DNA from: Astragalus membranaceus
Lineage: Eukaryota; Streptophyta; Magnoliopsida; Fabales; Fabaceae
Length of the DNA stretch: 64,000 nt
Direction: 5' to 3'
NCBI GenBank assembly: GCA_039519185.1
Contig: CM076847.1
Span: 41,636,916 to 41,700,915 of the forward strand
The notes beneath the pieces were generated by a model. It did not search any database. It was not told where the DNA came from and saw nothing but the letters and a program-made list of their open reading frames with translations. The translations under genes were made by a program, and so were the position numbers. Position 1 is the first letter of the stretch; each line of letters begins with the position of its first letter. Below, in pieces: positions 54,073 through 64,000 of the stretch.

Positions 54073-56451
54073 CGACAATGGGTTGAAAATGTTTTTAGAA
54101 AGGAAAAGGTTTTCGTTCTGAAAATGATCTTGGTTTGCAAAAGTGATTCCTTTTTTGTTATGAAAATAACTCTTTTCTTTATGCAAATGCTAAACTTTTT
54201 ATGGTTGCGCTTGACGAGAATGTGACTCGCTCCTACGTATCCCAAATGGGAATCAAAGCGACGTAGTTCTAACGAGCCTTAAAAATGAAAATCTTTTTGA
54301 TGAGGTTTTAGAAAATGAAAGCTTTCATGATGATCAAACTAACAAAGGTTATGATGGACCACCGCTAATAACTTGTTTTTGATTCTTTGATACCTAGACA
54401 AATGCTTTTTGAAATTGGACGTGTTCATGATAATCAAACCAACAAAGGTTGTGATGGATTATCACTAGTGGCTTGCTTTATGCTTACGAAAATTCTTTTG
54501 AAATTGAGGCTTTCATGGCAATCAAACCAATCGAAGGTTGTGATGGATTGCCACTAATAACCGTTTTTGTGCCAGGTCGTTTAGAAATGAAAACAATGAT
54601 TGCGAGAAAGAAATGGTGGATTCAAGCATAACACAATCAGTGGAATCAAATCATTAAGCAACAATATTTGAATTCGCCAACAGAAATCAAATCTAAACTA
54701 CACATAGTAGATCACAACGCATAGATCGGCAAGGAGGGAACTTGAATTGGGCATCAAGCAAAAATACAAGAGTAGGCAAGATTGAACCTAAATGCACATC
54801 TAGTGGAAGATGCTAGGCGAGAACCATACTCAAATATTTCTACAAAACGCAAGGGAATCTAAATGCACATCTAGTGGAAGATGCAATGTAAGGAATGGAC
54901 CTATCTAAGTATTGATGATATTCTATATGAGAGTAGACGATGACACTGTAAGCTCAAGCAAAAGAGTTGCCTCAATCATGATCATTGGCCAACATAGGCA
55001 AGCAAATTATTTAGCGACCAAAGTATCAAAGAATGTTGAATCACTTTGGTCAATCCTCACACTTAAGATTAAGTGCACAAGTGCACCAGTGTGAATCGCA
55101 TTGCCAATCATCATATAAACTAAAAGGGTTGAATCATCTGAGACCATCTTCACCACTCAGAACATGATGCACTAGGCATAAGTGGGAATCATGTGGTTCA
55201 TCATCAACAATGACACTATAACAAAGTTAAATCACATGGGGCAATTTTGGCATGGATCACAATGATTAAATATTAACAAATATAAAGACAGAAATACCTC
55301 TGATGAAGGCAGATACTACCACTTGAAGAACGCAACTCCAACTAACTCTTGCAGAAGATCAGCTCAGACGGACCAACGGAACGAATAGAGCGAAAAAGAT
55401 AAAGCGTAGAAGAGTTTTTTCTAAAATGTGAGAGATTTCGAGAAAAATGGGTTTTTCTTTGATCTCCTGAAAATCTGTGTCTGAGAAGCAGAGAGGAGTT
55501 GTGAAATTGTGAAATCCGTGTCCGTGTGTAATCAGTGTCCGTGTGTTCGTGAAAATCTGTGTCCGTCCCCGAAATGTGACTTGAGGCTGCCTATTTATAG
55601 GCTTAGGAAAGCGTAGGAATTTGAAAAAACATTTATTGCAAGGATGAATCGATTGTTTGATGAAGTGTAACAAGTGTATAATCGATTCCTTGCCTTTGAA
55701 AAATCACATGAATCGATTCCAATCTTAGTTAGATGAGTGAGGAATCGATTCTTGGCTCTTTAACATTGCTTGAAAATCGATTTCATGCTTTAGTTAAAAT
55801 AGTGGGAATCGATTCCTGAGCCTTTGGAAATAGTGGGAATCGATTTTCAGGACCTCTTGCATAGGTGAAAATCGATTCTTTACTTAGTTAATACAATGAA
55901 GAATCGATTCATGCCTAAGGAAGAGCTTGAAAATCGATTTCAAGGTCTTTTGAGAATGAAGGGAATCGACTATTGGCTTGGCTTGAGTGTATGTGCAAAT
56001 CGATTTCATGCCTTGACATAGGATTTTGGAAATCGATTCTTGGCCTTTAGAGTTGCTTGAAAATCGATTTCATGGCTTTTGGAACAGAATAGAAATCAAT
56101 TCTTGCTTTCCACAAAAATGTTTTTAGGTCTTTGCCATGCATGCATAAACTATTTTCCAAAGCTTGCCATGCATGCATAACATATTTTTCAAAATTTGCC
56201 ATGCATACATAACACATTTTAAAAAACCCTAATTTGATGCATGAGGCTTATTGCAAAAATTATTTTTATAGACCCTTTTGTGAGAAATGACCAAAATGCC
56301 CTTCTTGACCCTAACTTCCCAAAACGTGCATTCTAACCCTAAAAATAATTTCAAAAACTTAGGGATGGTTTCTAGGATCCAAAATGCATAATTTATTTTT
56401 GTGTGGAAAATTAGGGTTTGGACCTAAGCCGGACAAAATTGGGGTATGACA
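54073..56451 (-). repeat. E4 5' LTR, second part
   Basis: Continues the right LTR of E4 after E3, matching 22350-24736 of the left copy. It includes the TACGTA unit with the CGAG/CTCG stem (54209-54269), AAC-AAA-GGTT hairpins (54320-54560), the two-stem hairpins (55030-55210) and the promoter. It ends GGGGTATGACA|GATAC in E5 integrase. Confidence 0.93.
55593..56103 (-). promoter_or_regulatory. E4 LTR promoter: TATA box plus AATCGATT array (right copy)
   Basis: TATA box on the minus strand at 55599-55593 and first site at 55647, again 48 bp apart. The array matches the left copy, with one site mutated to AATCGACT near 55963 and one base lost between two sites near 55913. As the 5' LTR, this copy would drive E4 transcription. 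Confidence 0.83.
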
Positions 56452-56456
56452 GATAC

Positions 56457-58220
56457 GTGATATTAATAGGAACAAAATGGGACGACTTTGTTAACCTATC
56501 AACAATCACCCAAATGGCATCATACCCTTTCGCAGTATGAGGCAAACCCGTCACAAAATCCATAGCAATGCTGTCCCACTTCCACTCTGGGATATCCATG
56601 GTGCTCAACCTTTGACTTTTGACAAGTCAAACATGCATACACAAACTGTGCCACATCCCGCTTCATCCCCGGCCACCAAAAGAGTTTCTTCAAATCTTGG
56701 TACATCTTTGTAGCCCCCGGATGAATACTCATCTTGCTTCTGTGACTCTCCTCAAGAATCACTCTCTTCATCTCGGCATCATCAGAAATACGGATTCTAT
56801 CCCTGAATCTCAACACACCTTGGGAATCTAACTTGAAATCACCATTCTCAGCTTGATCATTCACAACTATCAAGTCCACTAGTTTCACATATGACTTCTG
56901 GGCTTCTCGGATACTAGTCAAAAAGTCATTGCCAATCTTCAACATTCCCAATCTAACACTCTGCGGTGTTACTTTGCAAACTAAGCTCATATCTCGGAAT
57001 TGCTCAATCAACTCCAACTCTTTAACCATCATTGCTGACATATGCAAGGTCTTTCGACTTAAAGCATCAGCCACGACATTAGCTTTGCCTGGGTGATAGT
57101 TCAAGCCGAAATCATAGTCCTTCAACAATTCTAACCAACGTCTCTGTCTCATATTCAGCTCCTTCTGATCAAACAAGTACTTCAAGCTCTTATGGTCACT
57201 AAACACCTCAAATCTAGTACCATAAAGATAGTGCCTCCAAATCTTCAGCACAAACACAATCGCAGCTAGCTCCAAATCATGCGTAGGGTAGTTCTTCTCA
57301 TGGGTCCTCAACTGTCTAGACGCATAAGCTACTACCTTACCATCTTGCATAAGCACACCTCCCAAACCCATTTTGGACGCATCACAATACACCACAAACG
57401 GTTGATCCGGAACGGGCAAAGTCAAAATAGGAGATGTTGTCAATCTCTTCTTCAACTCATTGAAGCTCTCTTCACATCGAACATCCCACACAAAAGCCTT
57501 TACCTTACAAGTCAATTGAGTCAACGGAAGGGCTAACTTAGAGAATCCTTCAATAAACCTCCTATAATAACCAGCTAACCCCAAGAAGCTTCTAATCTCA
57601 ATAACTGACTTCGGGCTCTCCCATTGCAACACAGCATCTACCTTGGCTGGATCCACAGCAATACCATTACCAGAGATAACATGACCAAGGAAACTTACTT
57701 CATTCAGCCAGAACTCACACTTAGACAACTTTGCATACAGCTTCTTTTCTTTCAACACTTCTAGCACTAACCTTAAATGTTCTGCGTGCTCCTCTTCCGT
57801 CTTAGAATACACCAAAATGTCATCAATAAACACCACCACAAACCGATCCAAGTAACTATGGAAAATACGGTTCATGTATTCCATAAATACTCCCGGCGCG
57901 TTGGTAACGCCAAGCGGCATCACGGAATACTCATAATGCCCATATCTAGTTCTGAAAGCTGTCTTCTGAATGTCTTCATCCTTCACCTTGATCTGGTGAT
58001 AACCCGACCTCAAATCAATCTTGCTAAACACCTTAGCACCCACCAATTGGTCCATCAAATCATCAATCCTCGGGAGCGGATACTTGTTTTTAATTGTCAC
58101 CTTGTTCAACTGCCTATAATCAACACAGAGCCTCATACTTCCATCCTTCTTCTTCACCAACAACACAGGAGCTGCCCACGGTGACACATTTGGCCTTACA
58201 AATTTCTTCTCAAGCGGATC
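56457..58220 (-). pseudogene. E5 pol: RT, RNase H and integrase N-terminus
   Basis: Right piece of E5 pol. RT has LVKKKDGSMRLCVDYRQLNK and FIDDILVYSK; RNase H has YCDASKMGLGG; the integrase finger reads HPGATKMYQDLKKLFWWPGM and CLTCQKSK. Just after the finger, about 30 bp are deleted near 56600 and the frame shifts; the core then continues as IPEWKWDSIAMDFVTG in another frame until E4 cuts it. At the RT N-terminus a stop (58221-58223) separates it from the gag-protease frame. A residue next to SPW reads Ala where relatives have Gly. Confidence 0.92.
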
Positions 58221-59857
58221 TTATAGTTGCTTCTTCAATTCTGACAATTCTGATGCTAACATCCTATACGGTGCCATAGACACAGGTCTAGTACCAGGTA
58301 CAAGATCAATAGCAAATTCAACTTCCCTCTCTGGCGGGACACTTGGAATCTCATCAGGGAACACTTCGGGAAACTCACACACCACCTGCAACCCTTCAAT
58401 GATAGCCTGATTCTCAGCAGACGACGACGCCATCAGAGCAAACAGACTAACTCCCTCCTTCATTACTTTATGCAACTGACCAGCAGGCAACAAAACAGAT
58501 TCTTCCTCATCGGGAGAATGGAAACTCACAGACTTACTAAAGCAATTAATATGGACATAGTTATCCACTAACCAGTCCATACCAAGAATAACATCCAACC
58601 CACCCAACGACAAACAAATCAAATCAACAACGAAATCTCTGCCGAAGACCGACAGAGGGCACTTAGCACACGCAAGAGAGGTATTTACCGAACCCTTAGC
58701 TGGAGTATCGATAACCATCTCCCTCATCAAAGAAGACAAGGCTAGACCCAACTTCTTAACACATATAGCAGCAATGAATGAATGCGTGGCACCGGTATCA
58801 ACAATAGCAATCAAAGGGATATCATTAATAAAACATGTACCTCTTATCTCATTAGCCTCCTCTGATCCCGCGAGAGCAAACACCCTCCCACTACTCTTCT
58901 CTTTCTTCGGCTTAGAACACTTGGTGCTAATATGACCCACCTCACCACAGTTGAAACAAACCACGTCCTTGCGTTCACAGTTAGACGCCAAATGACCCTC
59001 TTTGCCACAACGGAAACACACTCTCACTCCCGACTTGCATTCGTAGCTTTTATGACCAGACTTACCACACTTAAAACACACAAGGTTAGCGGGAGCATCT
59101 CCCCCACTAGACTTCTTACCCTCAGCAGACTTCTTACCATCAGCATATCTCTGTTTACCCCTACCAGCAGGAACCTCATATGGCTTACTACGGTTCTGAA
59201 ATTTACCCCTCTGATCCCTCATAACCTTAGAGTGAGCACTACTGTCTTCTTCAAAAATCCTACAACTGTCAATCAAATCAGCAAATACCCGAATCTTCTG
59301 GTACCCAATAGCTTTCTTAATGTCAGCCCTCAACCCATTCTCAAATTTGATACATTTGGAGAACTCAGAGTTAGCATCAGTGTAGTGAGGATAAAATTTG
59401 GCCAATTCAGTGAACTTGGCAGCATATTTTGTTATAGACATGTTTCCTTGCTTCAGCTCAAGGACTCAATCTCCTTCTTGCCCCTGACATCTTCTGGAAA
59501 GTATTTTCTCAAAAATTCCCTACGGAATACAGCCCAAGTAATCTCTTCATTAGCAGTCTCTAACCTTTGCCTAACCTCCAACCACCAATCATCAGCTTCT
59601 TCTGCCAGCACATGAGTACCATATCTGACCTTTTGAGCTTCATTACAATCCATGACACGGAAAATCCTTTCCACTTCCTTCAACCACGCTAGAGCACCAT
59701 CAGGGTCATACTTGCCCTTAAAAGTAGGCGGCTTCTCCCTCTGAAAAGTGGCCAGACTGCGAGTTCCAGCATTTTCACCGTCATTCTGCTGGTTCCCAAC
59801 AGCCTGCGCCATAGCTTGCAGAGCAGCAGCAAGAGCAGCATCGTTTCTCCCAGCCAT
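58221..59857 (-). pseudogene. E5 Gag and protease
   Basis: Likely ATG at 59857 (MAGRNDAALAAALQ). The Gag domain is interrupted by a one-base deletion near 59450, where KKEIE is followed by a shifted SLS and stop; the frame resumes at MSITKYAAKFTELAKF. Three CCHC knuckles follow (CFKCGKSGHKSYEC, CFRCGKEGHLASNC, CFNCGEVGHISTKC), then protease VDTGATHSF. It ends in a TAA where RT should begin. Closely related to E2 but older. Confidence 0.92.
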
Positions 59858-59962
59858 TTTCAACTTAGCACTGCAGCACGAACAATAATTTAGAACTAAT
59901 CTAACAACACTTAATTGTCATAAGACACTATGACTGGACAACTTGGCCGGACAGACCGAACA

Positions 59963-59974
59963 GCTCTGATACCA
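59963..59974 (-). other. E5 primer-binding site (initiator tRNA-Met)
   Basis: Minus strand TGGTATCAGAGC, four bases from the LTR start at 59979. Confidence 0.93.
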
Positions 59975-59978
59975 CTAA

Positions 59979-60642
59979 TGTAACACCCCATTTCTACCCG
60001 GCAATTTAAAATTAAAAATATTAGAGTTTAAAAATTATTTTTCAATTCATCCAAACGGGATGCTACATTTACTTCAATTCCAGCATACACAATTGATAAT
60101 AAAATTCATCATTTCAAAGAAAAACATAATACGTAGCTCCTCAATAAATTGGGCGAACCCTCCAGTACTCAAAAGTCTACAACAAATAGTTCATCAACAC
60201 GCAGCGGGTTAAAAGAAATAGTTTCCAAACATAGTTGTAATAACATCAATACAAATCCATCAGTGTCACATAAAATAAAATCAAAAATAATATTTATTCG
60301 CCCCGCAGGTGCTACGTATCAGAGCATGACCGACTCAAGGGATGAAGGGTTAAAAGCCTTCAATCACGGTTACCTGTAATTATAATCAACATAAGGGGTG
60401 AGTCTAAACCGTATAATAAAGCTTATAATAAGCAGTATGCCAGAGTACAGAACTATACCAATCACAGCAATACATTTATATACATTTATATATATAACAA
60501 TTTTTTTACAATTTATATATATATAACATTTTTTTTTACAATTTATATATATATATGTAACAACTATAGTAATACATTTATAAGCAGCAGTCACCTCAAT
60601 ATATATATAACAACTTTTTAATATATTTATAACAACTATAAT

Positions 60643-60685
<43 letters not shown>

Positions 60686-61631
60686 GTATATATATATACA
60701 GCGCTAACTGCACAACCACGTCAACATTTATATTTGCCATACAAATATATTGCACACCGACCAAAATAATAATTGTCAATGATGAGAATGAATGTATGAA
60801 GTGCAAGTATGCTTGTGGTACCATCATCGTCACTAATTCTGCCAATTGGGCACATCGTCACTTTTTGAGCCTTATTCATCGTCACTAGCTCGAGACCGCA
60901 GCCTTACATCGTCAATATATACACATGTATGCATGGGACTTCATGAACAACCAACAAAACATAATCATCACAACAACAACGTCATCCATATCATCATCGT
61001 CATTTTGGTCATTAGACCCACCGTCAATAACCACATCATTATCATTGGTCATTAGACCCATCGTCATTAACATCAACATGGCAACACAAGATTGGCGTCC
61101 AGAAACTATCAGAAAAATAATAATTTTTCACCTTAAAGTAGAACATACATATAGAGGACTGAATAAGCTTCGCAACGCACTTTGGAGCACTTAAAACGGA
61201 CACCCGAGTGAAAAGATATGCCAAAAACAAAGTGGTTACAAAACTGAGACACAATGCTGAAAATGGCGCCCAGGCACTGGGCGCCTAGCAGGGAACAGCA
61301 GCACACAAAACTAGCGCTGGGCAGCAACACTGGCGCCCAGGCGCCCCTCTGCGCCAACATCCTGGCGCAACATCAAAACTGGCGCATGCAGGGATCCTGG
61401 CGCCCAGCACAGACACAAACAGCAACAAAGCAGGCAACATGCGCCCTTGGCGCCCAGGCACAGGGAACCTGGTGACATTTCAGAATACGCAACCTAGCAA
61501 CCCAAATTCAGCACCAATGACATCCAAGCAACATAACTACTCAGAAACACAACTTAGGAACGCAACACGGGCAACAAAAATTAGGCGCCCTTGGCGCCCA
61601 GGCACAAGGAACCTGCGCCCAAGGCGCCCCT
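59979..61631 (-). repeat. E5 5' LTR, interrupted by E7
   Basis: Starts TGTAACACCCCATTTCTACCCGG and is related to the E1 LTR. It contains the anti-primer motif GTATCAGAGC (60316-60325), AT repeats with a (TA)n run at about 60639-60680, repeated CATCGTCA words (60820-61075) and GGCGCC clusters (61264-61630). It is cut at 61631 by the E7 LTR; the remainder is not in the window. No gene. Confidence 0.88.
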
Positions 61632-64000
61632 TGTAACACCCCTTTTCTAATAACCTTACTATTTAATAAAATAAGAGTTTTTTTTTTTTTTGAAAATAAT
61701 CTAAGCGAGTGCTACACTTACTCCATTAAATCAACAACTTCAATTTTCATAGTTCCACTAAAAGCCACAAGATACATAGCACCATGAAATACCGTTTAGT
61801 TCACATAAGCAAATACAGTCACTACCGCAACGGAATAATAATAAGTTCGAAAACAAAACCAATACATCACCAATAATAGTCTAACAGTATAAAGACAATA
61901 ACACATAAGCATAAGACGCCCCCCCCCCCCGGTGCTACGTATCAGAGCATGACACTTCCTACCAGACGAAGGCATAAGGGTAACCTTCACTCGTTATTAC
62001 CTGCACGTTGCCGACATAAGAAGCAACATAAAAGCAGTAGGGTGAGTCGCTTTTCATAATTAATAACATATGGAATAAGCACTACATAGGAAAGGTAACT
62101 AGGCACACCGATTCACAACAAGGCAGCAACCACATCACAATTACAATCTCCAAACAACAATACACAAGGTATGGTTATGCATGAAATGCAACCCAAACTC
62201 CACGGGCACATGCATGTCGGATCCGTCACCAAATACAATTAGGCCGTAGCCTCTGCTCACCATTTAAAATTAGGCCGAAGCCTCTGCTCACCGATAATGC
62301 ACATGGTTCATGAGACGCCATGACAATGCACCACAACACACCACACAATTCACCAATTCACATTTAATCAACTCACCATAACTCACCAATAAACTCACCA
62401 ATAAAACTCACCAATAAAACTCACCAATAAATCTCACCAATAAAACTCACCAATAAAAGTCACCAATAAATCTCACCAATAAAACTCGCCAATAAATCAG
62501 TACCAATTTAATTAAACCGTTTTAGGATATTGACACGGAATAGGAGAAAGTGAATAAAAATTGCAATTAGACACCTTGAACAACTTCAGTCCAGAACCAC
62601 CAGTAAAATAATCCATTTTTGCATAAAACTAGAATATTTGGATAGACACCGAAACTAGCTTCGAAACGCATTTTGAACCGTTAAATTTGGATAACCGAGT
62701 CAAAAGTTACATTAAAAACAAGTTTGGAAAAATTTGGGCAACATCCTGATTTTGGCGCCCAGCAAAAACTGGCGCAGGGCGCCTAGCGCCCAGACACTGG
62801 CGCAGGAAAAACTGGCGCAGGAACACGGCGCCCATGCATAAGGCGCCTTGGCAAAACACGCAAGAAAACTCTTTTAACTTCGAAATTAATTTTGCACGAG
62901 CCAAATACTCAGAATATGGGAACCCAACAAAAATTTTGGCAAAATATGACACGCATCATTGGCGCCCATGGACTAGGCGCCTAAGGCCAGGACAGACCAC
63001 AACTCCTATGACTCCAAAAATTATTTTACACGAGCCATTTAACTTGGACATGAAAACCCAGTATCAATTTTCGCAAAATGAACAACAGAAAGTTGGGACC
63101 CTTGGCGCCCATGACACAAGGCGCCTAGCGCCAAAACTGGCAACACAGTGGCACAGGCGCCCAGGAGGGCACCCAGCGCCTGGAACAGCAACAGACACAA
63201 CAGTGGTAACACAGCTCTTGGCGCCCAGCAGAATTTCCAGCAACACACACACACACCTAGGCGCCTAAGGCTCCATCAATTTTTGAGTTCCTCTTAACAT
63301 AACTACACCAAATTAAATGACCAACACCATCTATCAATACAAACACTAACCAACACATTTACCACCAAAATTCCTTCAGTCATAACATCAAACCCCTAGC
63401 ATGCATATTGCGCACCATATTCATTTCAACACCAATTAAACACATTTTTGCACAATTCAATTTCAGCATAGCAACAACATTATAATACACAATTCATTCA
63501 AGAAAATCATTCTAAAACCTAACCCTAGACGATACTCATCACATAAGCTATTAAAGATAAAAAGAGGACCCCCTAACTTCTTAGAATTCGAAACCACCAA
63601 GCAAGCTCCAAGGAATTGCAAGACACCAACAAGCCTTCTCTTCCTCCTTGAGTGATTCGCCCTTCTTCTCCTTCTCCTCCTCTCTTCGCGACCTCTCCTC
63701 TCACTTCTCTTTTCTTTTACGTTTTCTTTTTTTTTTCTTTTGCACAATTGAGTAAAATGAAAACTAACTCACAAGACCCCTAAGTGAGTCGAATTCTATG
63801 ACTAGTCAATGGGCCATGGGCCTACTTGTGGATCATGGGCCCCCATGCACACCACCTAATTCGTGACCACACCTCCTAAACAAATAAAATAGAATAAATA
63901 AATTAAATTAAATTCTGAATTAGTTAATTAAATTAAATAAATATTGTAAGCCTTAAATAACTTAATTAAATAAATAATTAAATTATTTTGGGGCGTTACA
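61632..64000 (-). mobile_element. E7 LTR (E2-related), solo or 3' LTR
   Basis: A complete LTR of 2,369 bp, from TGTAACACCCCTTTTCTAATAACC to the last window base, GGGGCGTTACA. It is a diverged relative of the E2 LTR, with the anti-primer motif (61939-61948), AGGCCGTAGCCTCTGCTCACC repeats and GGCGCC clusters. The left target would be CCCCT (61627-61631). Whether it is a solo LTR or the 3' LTR of an element to the right cannot be decided here. Confidence 0.88.
62370..62505. repeat. CACCAATAAAACT tandem repeat in E7 LTR
   Basis: About nine copies of a 14-bp unit, ACTCACCAATAAA with small variants. The matching part of the E2 LTR has only scattered CTCACCAA words, so the array is local to E7. Confidence 0.88.

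Larger units (their letters stand above)
21455..56451 (-). mobile_element. E4, large non-autonomous Tat/Ogre-like element (with nested E3 and LTR C)
   Basis: Bounded by 3.3-kb LTRs (21455-24736, and 34159-35053 plus 54073-56451) and a GATAC target duplication (21450-21454 and 56452-56456) in E5 integrase. It has the tRNA-Arg primer site and LTR ends of Ogre elements. After subtracting solo LTR C, the internal region is about 6.3 kb and shows no gag, protease, RT or integrase. That fits a large retrotransposon derivative (LARD) that would need proteins from an Ogre such as E6. By eye the two LTRs differ at few sites, so the insertion is fairly young. Confidence 0.88.

Overview
This window is plant repeat DNA made almost entirely of nested LTR retrotransposons. 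I found no host gene, no cellular tRNA or rRNA gene and no CRISPR array. Plant origin follows from chromodomain-bearing Ty3/gypsy elements (Tekay/Del-type chromoviruses) primed by initiator tRNA-Met, and from an Ogre/Tat element with the extra ORF1, a tRNA-Arg primer site and an intron inside ORF3. Abundant Ogre-type elements suggest a dicot, plausibly a legume; the species is not identifiable from this sequence.

Layout, left to right. 1-5162: E1, a gag-less Tekay-type element, missing part of each LTR. 5163-6686: solo LTR A, with no target-site duplication (TSD). 6687-20859: E6, an Ogre element truncated in pol, carrying solo LTR B (7186-8943). 20860-21454 and 56452-61631: the two pieces of E5, an older Tekay-type element. 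E5 is split by E4 (21455-56451), a large Tat/Ogre-like element with 3.3 kb LTRs and no recognisable protein. E4 holds solo LTR C (27893-31045, the only plus-strand element) and, inside its right LTR, E3 (35054-54067, Tekay-type). E3 is split by E2 (37920-47424), a young Tekay-type element with one intact 1,453-residue Gag-Pol frame. 61632-64000: an LTR of E7, inserted in the LTR of E5. Matching 5-bp TSDs support E2 (TCTCA), E3 (ACTAG), E4 (GATAC), LTR B (ATCAA) and LTR C (GGGTT). The insertion order is therefore E5, then E4, then E3, then E2.

The most interesting content is non-coding. (1) Two otherwise different LTRs carry the same promoter module: a TATA box and, starting 48 bp upstream, 15-16 copies of the palindrome AATCGATT at a mean spacing of 32.0 bp, about three helical turns. 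(2) Two other LTR families share a roughly 21-bp-spaced array built on GCACGACCC. (3) The long transcribed parts of the Ogre-like LTRs hold several families of repeated hairpins whose stems change in compensating pairs, which suggests conserved RNA structure. (4) Most Tekay-type LTRs here carry a 10-nt U5 sequence complementary to their own primer-binding site. These are readings by eye; covariation statistics and homology searches have not been run.
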